DNA of 34,165 bases from Candidatus Omnitrophota bacterium. GTDB lineage: Bacteria > Omnitrophota > Omnitrophia > Omnitrophales > Aquincolibacteriaceae. Position 1 is the stretch's first letter; every line of letters begins with the position of its first letter. A program made the translations under genes and the position numbers. Of this stretch, positions 24,279 through 32,139 are shown in pieces. Location of the stretch: positions 1 through 34,165 of the forward strand of contig JAQTOZ010000008.1 of assembly GCA_028713205.1 (NCBI GenBank), given 5' to 3'. The notes under the pieces were generated by a model that was not told the DNA's origin, did no database searches, and saw nothing but the letters and a program-made list of their open reading frames with translations.

Positions 24279-25781
24279 TTAACGGATTTTTTTACCCGGC
24301 GGCTTTTTATCTTCAACGGCATTCAAAATGGCCTTGACCACGCCCAGATCCTTTTTGCTCACAAGCACCAAAACGACATCCCCTTCTTCGAGAAGGGTAT
24401 CCCCTTTCACGACAATGAACTTGTCTCCCCGGCCGACAAGGACGGCCAAACTATCCTTCGGAAAATCTAAATCATAAATTTTTTTTCCGGCGGCCGCACC
24501 CGCGTAGGGCACCATAAACTCCACCAGATCGGCATCGACACCTTCGTGCTGCTCGAACTCGATGGGATAACGGGTCCGCCGCTGCAAGGGGGCATGCACC
24601 CCAAGCCATTTGGACACGATCGGAATGCTGGACCCCTGAATAAGGACCGAAACAAGGACCACGAAGAAAACAACGTCAAAAATAAGTTCGGAATTTGAGA
24701 CCTTCGCAAGCAAAGGGAAAGTGGCCAACACAATCGGCGCCGCCCCCCGAAGCCCCACCCATGCTATCATGAGCTTCTCCCTGAATGCGTCAAACGGCAG
24801 GCACATAAAAACACCAATGGGTCTTGCCACAAAAAAAAGGACCAGGGCGGTCGCGATACCTCCCACCGCAATCGGCAGGAGTTTCGAAGGAAAGACAAGC
24901 AGCCCCAATGTCACAAACATGGTGATTTGCATCAGCCAGGCCAACCCGCCGTGAAAACGTACCAGGCTTCTTTTATAGAAAAAGTCCTTCCTGGAGAGCA
25001 AAAGCCCGGTCAGGTAAACCGCAAGGAATCCGTTCCCTCCGGCCGTCTCCGCGACGGCATAAGCAAGCAACGCAACGGAAAAAGAAAGCGCCACATACAG
25101 GCCTTCATATTCCAACCGCAAACGATTGATACCCCATAACAGAACTCCCGCAAAAATCCAGCCCGAGGCAAAACCGAGGGCCATTTGCTTGAAAAACATT
25201 CCCAGCAAAGAGGACCAGGGCATGCCCGGATTCTGGATCAAGTAGATCAACCCGACGGTCAAAAAAACAGCCATCGGATCATTGCTCCCGGATTCCAATT
25301 CCAAGAGAGGCCGAAGCCGTCCTTTCAAGCTGATGTTTTTCGACCGCAAAATAGAAAAAACCGCAGCGGCATCTGTGGACGAAATGATCGCCCCGAGCAA
25401 AAGCCCTTCCTTGATGGATATCCTGAACATCCAGGATGCAAAAGTCCCGACAACAAACGCGGTGATCAGAACACCCGCCGTGGAAAGTGTGATCCCTTTA
25501 ACAAAAACGCGCTTGGCCTCCTGAAAATCGGTTTCCAAACCGCCGGAGAAAAGAATAAAAGAAAGCGCAATCACTCCGATCATTTTGGCCAATACCGCGT
25601 TGTCAAAATAGATACCGCCGATCCCTTCGGAGCCGGCCAGCATGCCGATGGCGAGAAACAGAGCGAGAGAGGGAATGCTGAATCGGTCCGAAAGCTTGCT
25701 TGAAAGGACGCTCAAAAACAAGAGCAGCGCACCGATCAGCAGAATGTGCTCGACGGCAATACTCCAAGAAACATTGAACAC
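24279..25781 (-). CDS. K+/H+ (or Na+/H+) antiporter of the CPA1/NhaP2 type with TrkA-C domain
   Basis: A 500-residue protein with about twelve hydrophobic helices and a cytoplasmic C-terminal TrkA-C (RCK-C) domain from about residue 405 (VDADLVEFMVPYAGAAAGKKIYDL...VLVGRGDKFIVVKGDTLLEEGDVVLVL). The helix-5/6 SSTDAAAVFSILRS and GSNDPMAVFL motifs are those of NhaP/CvrA antiporters (ion-binding Asp in SSTDAA and NDP). CvrA-type proteins expel K+ in exchange for protons under low osmolarity or high K+, with ligand or nucleotide sensing by TrkA-C. The start is GTG at 25781 with GGAGG seven bases upstream. Its ATP-like ligand and direction cannot be read from sequence. Confidence 0.94.
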   Translation of the reverse strand: MFNVSWSIAVEHILLIGALLLFLSVLSSKLSDRFSIPSLALFLAIGMLAGSEGIGGIYFDNAVLAKMIGVIALSFILFSGGLETDFQEAKRVFVKGITLSTAGVLITAFVVGTFASWMFRISIKEGLLLGAIISSTDAAAVFSILRSKNISLKGRLRPLLELESGSNDPMAVFLTVGLIYLIQNPGMPWSSLLGMFFKQMALGFASGWIFAGVLLWGINRLRLEYEGLYVALSFSVALLAYAVAETAGGNGFLAVYLTGLLLSRKDFFYKRSLVRFHGGLAWLMQITMFVTLGLLVFPSKLLPIAVGGIATALVLFFVARPIGVFMCLPFDAFREKLMIAWVGLRGAAPIVLATFPLLAKVSNSELIFDVVFFVVLVSVLIQGSSIPIVSKWLGVHAPLQRRTRYPIEFEQHEGVDADLVEFMVPYAGAAAGKKIYDLDFPKDSLAVLVGRGDKFIVVKGDTLLEEGDVVLVLVSKKDLGVVKAILNAVEDKKPPGKKIR

Positions 25782-25943
25782 GGTGCATCCTCCGGAAACG
25801 AGCCTTTAGATGAGGCCTTTGCCCTTCATGATTTGATCATCATAATTTCAAATCAGTTATCTGTCAAAAGCAAACAATGACACAACCATGAAAAACATCC
25901 GGCTTTTCGATCCGGACTTCCCCGGGGCACACGGAGTCCCTTT

Positions 25944-26462
25944 TTAGCTTGAGGGTATCTTGATAGCGCCTGTCTCAATCCGGCGGGCAAAAACACGCAG
26001 CGATAACCCCACCCCGCTTAAGAGGATTGGGATCAATCCCAATAAAATCCCCACGGGCGAATAGGATCGATCGAGTACGGCGTCGCCCGGTTTTTTGGGA
26101 TTCACATAGCAAACCGTTTTCTTGTCTTTCGGATAGGCATCCGCCATTTTCCTGGCCTTTGAATAATCGGAGGTTGTGGTAGAAAAGGGACGGATGATAC
26201 TTGAATCATAGGTCTCATTGTTGACATGATAATGATACGTAACACGGGGCGCGTACATCATCCGGCGTGGTTTTCGGACGCTCCGTGAGTGCTGGATGAC
26301 TTCGCTGGCGGCAATCGTGCACGCTGTTTCATTCCAGGTTTTGACACTCGCGTACTTGACAATGCCGGGAACAACAAGCCACAGAAAGAGCAAAAGAGAA
26401 AACAGGATGACGAGATTGCCGAACCAACGAATTGTTTTTGCGATATTCTCTGTTGTTTGCAT
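25944..26462 (-). CDS. DUF3592 membrane protein
   Basis: A 172-residue protein with two terminal hydrophobic helices (LVILFSLLLFLWLVVPGIV, 14-32, and VGILLGLIPILLSGVGLSL, about 136-154) and a central extracytoplasmic domain. The middle carries the DUF3592 pattern: TWNETACTIAASEV near the start, PRVTYHYHVNNETYDSS, and VCYVNPKKPGDAVLDR. Eukaryotic and bacterial members are uncharacterised. The ATG at 26462 is preferred because the first helix follows at a usual distance; GGGGTGGAGT lies just upstream. It is 190 bases downstream of the interrupted sulfotransferase and not obviously in one operon. Confidence 0.85.
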   Translation of the reverse strand: MQTTENIAKTIRWFGNLVILFSLLLFLWLVVPGIVKYASVKTWNETACTIAASEVIQHSRSVRKPRRMMYAPRVTYHYHVNNETYDSSIIRPFSTTTSDYSKARKMADAYPKDKKTVCYVNPKKPGDAVLDRSYSPVGILLGLIPILLSGVGLSLRVFARRIETGAIKIPSS

Positions 26463-26582
26463 ACTCCACCCCGGGTCAGTCCCAAAAAGGGCACACGAGG
26501 CTATGGCGCCCCTCAAAAAAGTTATCGGCGCTATCCTCGCAGGTTCCCCGCGGCACCCAATGGCGCCGGCATCAAGATGCCT

Positions 26583-26651
26583 TCATTCTCCTGGTCCGAA
26601 ACCAACAATCTCAGAAATTCGGGCGATTTGTTCCTTCGATAATTCATCCCG
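26583..26651 (-). other. in-frame continuation of the sulfotransferase beyond a TGA codon
   Basis: Directly after the TGA that ends the sulfotransferase frame, the same frame runs on for 22 codons (RDELSKEQIARISEIVG followed by FGPGE) and ends in a second TGA. In sulfotransferases the C-terminus commonly reads W-R-x-E-L-S-x-x-x-I-x-x-I; here the TGA takes the place of the Trp. The region is therefore a lost or misread C-terminus and not a chance open frame. Confidence 0.8.
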
Positions 26652-27338
26652 TCATTTCATCAACGGTTCTTTCTTTACGTCCGGGACAGGAATCGCATCT
26701 TCCAGACGCAAAAAATGCCGCAATCCGGACAATTCTTTTTCGGTGTCTTGGACAAAACTCTCATATTTCAAAACCGCGAGCTTGTCGCCCAGCGCGGTCT
26801 GCAGATACGACATCTGCCGATGATGCGCAAGCCATCTGAGGGCCCCTTGTGAAACAAACGGTAACTGTTCATACCCCGCGGCAATCTCCTGAGTGATACC
26901 CAGAAATTGATTCGGAATCGGATACTTGCGCCACCGCTTATGCCAACGCGCCCCCCCCTTGTGCTTCATCATACTCGCGATCGTGGCAAACGGGTCCCTT
27001 TCGATGCCCACGAATTGTGCGTTGGGGAAAGTTTTGTGTAAATCCTCGGCAAGCCATAGATTCGGGTGACTTTTATCTAAATACCTGCGCGGCACCGACC
27101 TCATCATTTCGTATTTATACTGTCGGATAAGTCTTGGAAACAACTTCTTCCGGGTCCCGGGATTCAACGCCATGGTCAATACCCACCGAAACATCGGGTT
27201 TTTCTCAATCGTAGCCCGAATCGACAGATACCCTCCGAGCGCATAACCCACCAAGTGTGTTCCGGATCGGCGTGATCCCAGAACAAAAATGGGATTTTGG
27301 AACTCTGTCTTGAATAAGACCCTGGGCTTTTTAAACAC
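26652..27338 (-). CDS. sulfotransferase family protein, interrupted near its C-terminus
   Basis: Transfers sulfate from PAPS to a hydroxyl group on a sugar, lipid or peptide. The PAPS 5'-phosphosulfate loop GSRRSGTHL (21-29) and the 3'-phosphate motif RDPFATIASM (114-123) are intact, as is DKSHPNLWL. The start is GTG at 27338 with AAAAGGAAAC upstream. The frame ends at 228 residues, but 22 more codons of conserved C-terminus continue in the same frame after the TGA, giving 251 residues if read through as Trp. The core is complete, so the truncated form may still act. Sulfation of the exported polysaccharide or a lipid of the envelope would fit the adjacent beta-barrel genes; inferred only. 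Confidence 0.9.
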   Translation of the reverse strand: MFKKPRVLFKTEFQNPIFVLGSRRSGTHLVGYALGGYLSIRATIEKNPMFRWVLTMALNPGTRKKLFPRLIRQYKYEMMRSVPRRYLDKSHPNLWLAEDLHKTFPNAQFVGIERDPFATIASMMKHKGGARWHKRWRKYPIPNQFLGITQEIAAGYEQLPFVSQGALRWLAHHRQMSYLQTALGDKLAVLKYESFVQDTEKELSGLRHFLRLEDAIPVPDVKKEPLMK

Positions 27339-27497
27339 GTTTCCTTTTCAACCCGCAGTGATTTTAAAGTTTCCCGGCTGACGAAGATAAAACCGCCGCC
27401 CGATTATATCAACGCCTTCCGATTGATAATCCCCCACACGGCACATCCGGCCAGGAATCCTGACCGGGCCAATCTCTCTTGAGACCGTCCCTCAAAA

Positions 27498-28643
27498 CTA
27501 AAACGAAAAAACCACTTTCCCGCCGATCATATGTGTGCCGAGATTTTCATGCTCCTGAATATTGGTTTCGGAATTTTGAACGGTTTTCAAATCGGCCGAA
27601 ACCACGGGATTTTCGATACCGGATAACCAGAGCCATTGGTCAAACTGGTAAAAAAAACTCAGGGTCGCCCATCGGGTCATCTTGTAGCCTAACTCGATCT
27701 GACTTGAGAAATGAGACGTGTATTTGCTGTCACTGTCGCGCATCGAAATCCGTTCATTCAGGTCCGCAAAATTAAATCCCCCACCCATCATGCCGCTGCC
27801 ATGGACAATTTCTTGAGATGCCGTGAGGCGGCCCGCATTCAAAAAACCCCCAAAAACCTGCTCGAAGGACAGGAATATCTTTTTACACAATTCCAGATGC
27901 CCCAGAAAACCCAAGCGTCCCCCAAACAGGTTTTCTGCCAGTTTCTCATCCGTCGTGGAGGAAGTCGGTCCCCCGTTTACGGCATTGGTCCCCCAAGTGT
28001 TCAACCGGAAATCCTGAAAAAAACGGACAAAGGAAGGCCCCGCGAAAAGATCGAAACGGAAGCGGTTTTTTTCAAGCAGATGGTAGGTCCCGCGAAAAGA
28101 AATATCGTAGTAATGAAGCGTGTAATCAAACTTGGCCGCGCTGGCCCGCGTTTGAAGCGCTATCGGGCTGGCGCTGACAAAATATCCGAAGGATTGATCC
28201 GTCGCATGCGCCCGCCCGTCAATGAAGCCCACGAGGGTGAGTTGCCCCGCCCCGACGGCGGGCAAATTATCTTTTGTCTGGGTATTGGCGGAAAAAGACT
28301 GGGAGAAGGACAGCTGGTAATCAAATTTCTTACCGGGCAATGTCGCCGTAATTTCATACCCCCCGCCCCAATCGTCACGGTTAAAGGACAGCGGTTCTTC
28401 CCGGCCGGGAAGCCCGCGGATGACGACATCGCCCCACTCCCCGGTATTGGCAATTTTGAAATTCCGTGAACGGTCAAAGTGAATGCCGCCTCCGTCAACA
28501 TCGACAATAATTTTTGCTGCCGCCGGCGGCGTTTGGCTGATTGAAGGGGGGAGTTCTTGGGAAACAGCCAACTGCGCAAAACTGCCCCCCATCCAAAGGA
28601 ACATCAGCAAAAACGCAAGATGACGAAAATGACAGTGCTTCAT
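27498..28643 (-). CDS. outer-membrane beta-barrel protein, porin-like
   Basis: A 381-residue protein with a signal peptide (HLAFLLMFLWMGGSFAQLAVSQ) and many amphipathic strands alternating with short turns (FRFDLFAGPSFVRFF, RLGFLGHLELCKKIFLSFEQVFG). It ends GGKVVFSF, with the terminal Phe that directs proteins to the BAM complex. Strand turns include Lpg1974-like features: an internal LFAGPSF strand and a GGRLGFLGHLEL strand. The mature barrel would be about 16 strands. Substrate unknown. The ATG at 28643 is preferred over a TTG at 28679 because it lies just before the signal peptide. It follows the AlgE-like gene after 61 bases and is probably co-transcribed. Confidence 0.82.
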   Translation of the reverse strand: MKHCHFRHLAFLLMFLWMGGSFAQLAVSQELPPSISQTPPAAAKIIVDVDGGGIHFDRSRNFKIANTGEWGDVVIRGLPGREEPLSFNRDDWGGGYEITATLPGKKFDYQLSFSQSFSANTQTKDNLPAVGAGQLTLVGFIDGRAHATDQSFGYFVSASPIALQTRASAAKFDYTLHYYDISFRGTYHLLEKNRFRFDLFAGPSFVRFFQDFRLNTWGTNAVNGGPTSSTTDEKLAENLFGGRLGFLGHLELCKKIFLSFEQVFGGFLNAGRLTASQEIVHGSGMMGGGFNFADLNERISMRDSDSKYTSHFSSQIELGYKMTRWATLSFFYQFDQWLWLSGIENPVVSADLKTVQNSETNIQEHENLGTHMIGGKVVFSF

Positions 28644-28704
28644 AGTGCCTTGAACCCGTTGAGGGTATCGTCCGTTCAAGCCTTGGGCTTGACGACACCT
28701 TTTG

Positions 28705-30168
28705 TTAAAATGAGAAAGAAGCGCTCAGGGAAAGATTGGATTCCCGATCGTTGGATTCTGCCGGGAAAGCCGCCCCAGGGAAGAAAAGACCGTAACTGAC
28801 CGAAATAAAAAGATCCGAAAAAACGGGCCAGGCCACAGCAAAATCGATTTCACGGCCGATATCCGATGATGGTTGCGTTGCGTCGATATCATAAACGCCA
28901 CCCTTCGCAACAGCTTTCCAATAAGCATATCCGTTGCTGATGATTTCCAATTTCCGGATGGACCAGATTTTCTCAAACGGTTTCAAAGAAACCCCGGCCC
29001 TCAAAATCTGAATATTCGAGAGCGTCGGCGCAAGGGCATAGCCGTTAGGAAAAAATCCGAGCGGGAGGAAATTGTGGTCATACCCGTTCAGGTTCCCGCC
29101 TTCGGTGTTCGTCACACTCGAACGGTCCGTATCTCCGGATCCGAAGGCATATTCGACACTGACCTCGGGTTTCATCCAGCACGGAACGGTATAACTTGCC
29201 CCGAGATCCAATCCGTGCGCCAGCACGGGGTGTCGCGCGTCCTCCCCGTAAACGGCCGAACTACCGGTCTCAAAAATATATTCTCCCCATAACGAAACCC
29301 CGCGTATAGCCTGATAGATGCCCCCCAGGCTCCAATATTGCGAATGATAAGCGAAATCCTGGCCATCGTCGGGATTGGGTTTGCTGTCATCGTGCTGGAT
29401 CAGAAAATAGTTGTATAAACTCAAGTTATCTTTAGGGGTCCAGATGGTTTGAGCGCCGACAAACTTGCGATCGCTTTTCTTGTCGAAACCGGGGACACTG
29501 AAATCAATATTTTCCGTGAAGGGCACGGTCTTTGCGACAAAACTTTCAAACTTAAACTTAAAAAATTCGAGGGTTAACTTTAGGGCGTCATAGATATCGG
29601 CCAGAGCAATCCCCTGGCCGAGATTTAAATATTGGCGGCCGGAGCGAAAGGTCGCGTACTGAAGGTCCAGATCGAGATAGAGAAGATCGACACGCGGACC
29701 AACATTATCGTCCCGGTGACCGAGCAACAGTTCTTCTTTGGGCCAGCTGGACATGTAAAGATCCCGGAACTGGGCGAAAACGACATGTTCAAAATGATGG
29801 GGATTCTTTTCCCCCAACTGATGCCGGACGATCCCTTTCACCCAGATCCGCGAGTCGACTAAAATTTCAGCGTCGTAGACATCCCGGACCTCCCGATTAT
29901 TATCATCGTTATGGTAGTCGATATAGTCAAAATCCGCATATCCGCCGAAATCGAGAAGGAAATTCCGGGCCTTCGGGGCAACGGCCGCTTCCTTTGCCAG
30001 GGTATCCAAATACCTTCCGCGTTCCCGCAATTGAAGATTTTCTGTCAGCCGTCCTTGAGCAGCCCGGGCATTGATCTCTTCGGCCCATATCAAATTGTCC
30101 GGCATTAGACTTTGCAAAGAAAAAACAAAGAGAATTAGAATAGAAGCTGTTCTATTCACCGCGAACAT
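28705..30168 (-). CDS. AlgE-like outer-membrane beta-barrel (alginate export family)
   Basis: A 487-residue protein with a signal peptide (ASILILFVFSLQSLMPDNLIWAEE) and a long barrel: FGGYADFDYIDY, RDLYMSSWPKEELLLG, VDLLYLDLDLQYATFRSGRQYLNLGQGIALADIYD and DFSVPGFDKKSD. These match the alginate_exp domain found in AlgE of Pseudomonas, a porin for anionic polysaccharide, and in many uncharacterised homologues. It ends LSLSASFSF, a barrel C-terminus. The ATG at 30168 overlaps the stop of the upstream gene by 17 bases; a GTG at 30159, with GGCGGAG nine bases upstream, would give a more usual start. The polymer it passes cannot be named: no alginate synthesis genes are in view. Confidence 0.88.
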   Translation of the reverse strand: MFAVNRTASILILFVFSLQSLMPDNLIWAEEINARAAQGRLTENLQLRERGRYLDTLAKEAAVAPKARNFLLDFGGYADFDYIDYHNDDNNREVRDVYDAEILVDSRIWVKGIVRHQLGEKNPHHFEHVVFAQFRDLYMSSWPKEELLLGHRDDNVGPRVDLLYLDLDLQYATFRSGRQYLNLGQGIALADIYDALKLTLEFFKFKFESFVAKTVPFTENIDFSVPGFDKKSDRKFVGAQTIWTPKDNLSLYNYFLIQHDDSKPNPDDGQDFAYHSQYWSLGGIYQAIRGVSLWGEYIFETGSSAVYGEDARHPVLAHGLDLGASYTVPCWMKPEVSVEYAFGSGDTDRSSVTNTEGGNLNGYDHNFLPLGFFPNGYALAPTLSNIQILRAGVSLKPFEKIWSIRKLEIISNGYAYWKAVAKGGVYDIDATQPSSDIGREIDFAVAWPVFSDLFISVSYGLFFPGAAFPAESNDRESNLSLSASFSF

Positions 30169-30646
30169 CTCCGCCCCGGCGCTCCGCCATCAGATTCAAC
30201 GCCTGGGTCATGATCGCAACCAATTCTTCTCCCGTGACATAATCACGGGAATGCACGGGACTCATCACTCCCTGATAAATCAATTCCTCCAAAGCAAACC
30301 TCTTGTTCATCCCAAAAAGACGGGCCTTGAGACCTCCGTGGAGGCGCAGCGTTTTGACCAAGGCATAAGCGAGATCGCCTTGGGTCAACGGGTCCGCGGG
30401 GTTTTTGGACAACCAAGAGGAAGGGATAATCCCTGTTTTGCGAAGAAAGGTTTTGCGAGATTCAAAGTCCGGATACAATTCTTCGATTTGCATTAAGGTC
30501 ATCAGGAGTTCAAAGGCATCGGATGTCGCTGCGACATTGCGGCCGACGATAGAGCTAAGACGATCGGCATCAAAAGCGGACGCGTGAAAACCGCCCGCAA
30601 ATAACAAGTAGAGAAAAAGCGGGAAGAGGTAACAGAATTTTTTCAT
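30152..30646 (-). CDS. exported protein of unknown function, coupled to the AlgE-like gene
   Basis: A 164-residue protein with a signal peptide (FCYLFPLFLYLLFAGGFHASAF) and a mostly helical mature part: SDAFELLMTLMQIEELYP, then GIIPSSWLSKNPADPLTQGDLAYALVKTLRLHGGL and ELVAIMTQALNLMAERR. The middle recalls SLH-like or TPR-like repeats but no confident match can be made. It ends inside the start of the AlgE-like gene, so the two are translated together and probably act together in the outer membrane or periplasm. The start lacks a strong ribosome-binding site. Confidence 0.8.
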   Translation of the reverse strand: MKKFCYLFPLFLYLLFAGGFHASAFDADRLSSIVGRNVAATSDAFELLMTLMQIEELYPDFESRKTFLRKTGIIPSSWLSKNPADPLTQGDLAYALVKTLRLHGGLKARLFGMNKRFALEELIYQGVMSPVHSRDYVTGEELVAIMTQALNLMAERRGGDVRGE

Positions 30647-31090
30647 CGGTCAGAATGGGCCTTTTGATTTATTCAGGAGGCAAAAATTTTTCTGCCCCAC
30701 CCACCGTCTCCGGCCTTGTATGGCATTTTGATAGAAAGACGGAATTGCCTATGATGCCCAAAGCAAGCACCGGTCACCTATGATTTAGGGCAACATCGAA
30801 GGAGCTCTTTAATAAGTCCGTTCTCCGTTGCATTTGTGAAGCTTCGCTCAGAATGACTCCCCGGGAAAAGCACCTTGAAGGGGCATTCAGTTGGTCTTAT
30901 TTTCGGCAAAAACCTCGTCTAACTTGTCCTATTTACCTTGTGAATATTTTATAGATTTGTGTCTTCATAAAGGCCAACACGAATATCAAAATATGATAAA
31001 TACTAGCATGCTATAAAATCCAACCTCAATCTATGCTAGGCTTAGATTGGGTAGATAGAGGAGGTTTTAAAGGAAAGCGAGGCGATAACG
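30647..31090. other. intergenic region with IS-like motifs and a leader hairpin
   Basis: About 440 bases between two divergent genes. It contains TGTCCTATTT at 30924-30933 and a degenerate copy, GTCTTATTT, at 30894-30902, like the terminal motifs of the insertion sequence at the right edge. A hairpin CAATCTA (31027-31033) / TAGATTG (31043-31049) lies just before the start of the + strand gene, followed by GAGGAGG at 31058-31064. The leader is AT-rich with no certain promoter pair. Confidence 0.5.
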
Positions 31091-31939
31091 ATGGAAAAGA
31101 GAGGAACTTCCCAGATAGCGGGCACCATCGGAATCGCTGTTATCTTTTTACTTACACAAGCAGTGTTCCTTCCGGATGCGCTTATGGCAAAACCCGATAA
31201 CGGCAAAGGCGGGGGTAACGGCCATGGCAATTCCGAATCCAATATGAACGGAAATTCGAATTCGAATCCTCATGTCCAGGGCGGCAGGCACTCCATTGAA
31301 TCGCCCATGAGCCGCGGTCAAGCGACGGCGGCACTTGCCCGGATGAATATTCACAGTTCCCATTATCAACACAAAGGCGGAGTCCGGGCCGATGCGATGA
31401 AAACAGGGAACTTTGAAGTAACGGGCGTCCAAGCGAGACAGCTTGCCTCTCCGGTGAGGACCGGCCTTCATTCAAAACAGGGTTTTTCGAAAAATGCGGT
31501 CCTTAAGGATTTTGCATCGGCACTTGAAAAAATCCGGGCAAAGGGAAACAACTCCGGAAAACTAATGCTGGATCCTTACGGATTGGTGAAGGATGATCGA
31601 AAAGAAATTTACGGAAATCGCGGACGGCCGATTCAAGGTGAAGTGATCGAACCTCCGCCGGTTGAGGACCCGCCTCCAGCGGTTGACCCTCCGCCGGTTG
31701 AGGAGCCGCCGCCGGCGGTGGAACCTCCGCCCCCGCCGCCACCGGAACCGCAAGTGGTGAGCGTAACACAGACAACTGTTTCCATCATCGAATTAATGGT
31801 GTGGAACGGGCAAACCGTTACGAGACAACTCCTGAGCGATCAGGGATATACGAGCAGCCAAATTGACTTTTTGCTCACGCTGTCCCTCACACAGCTCCGG
31901 ACTGCTGCAAGCGGCACAGGCACCATCCCCCTCCCCTAA
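31091..31939 (+). CDS. exported protein with Gly/Asn-rich and Pro-rich segments
   Basis: A 282-residue protein with a signal peptide (GTIGIAVIFLLTQAVFLPDALMA). After cleavage come a Gly/Asn/Ser-rich linker (NGKGGGNGHGNSESN; residues 37-65), a central section with helical and basic parts, a Pro-rich linker at about 186-220 made of repeated PPPVE/PPAVE/PPPP units, and a 65-residue C-terminal domain (VVSVTQTTVSIIELMVWNGQ, SSQIDFLLTLSLTQLRTAA). The Pro stretch could span peptidoglycan, as in TonB or surface proteins. No family is recognised. GAGG eight bases before the ATG is the likely ribosome-binding site. Confidence 0.8.
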   Translation: MEKRGTSQIAGTIGIAVIFLLTQAVFLPDALMAKPDNGKGGGNGHGNSESNMNGNSNSNPHVQGGRHSIESPMSRGQATAALARMNIHSSHYQHKGGVRADAMKTGNFEVTGVQARQLASPVRTGLHSKQGFSKNAVLKDFASALEKIRAKGNNSGKLMLDPYGLVKDDRKEIYGNRGRPIQGEVIEPPPVEDPPPAVDPPPVEEPPPAVEPPPPPPPEPQVVSVTQTTVSIIELMVWNGQTVTRQLLSDQGYTSSQIDFLLTLSLTQLRTAASGTGTIPLP

Positions 31940-32139
31940 GATTTTCAGCCGCCGCTTTTCATGAAATCAATACGGAACGATAAACCCGTCTAAAAGCACG
32001 AGGTTCAACAAAAAAGCTTCACCGGCATATCCCGCAAGATTTTTTGTTAAAAACTCTCCCCGACGATTTTTTTCGTACCAAAGAGCGAAGTCCGGCAGAC
32101 CTGTCCCTTTGGGGACCGTCCGTGGGTATCGGAGATGAT

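Noticed and set aside
26652-27338. Genome-wide reassignment of TGA to an amino acid
   Set aside because: Several genes end in TGA at sensible places and other Trp residues are encoded by TGG, so a local nonsense codon is more likely.
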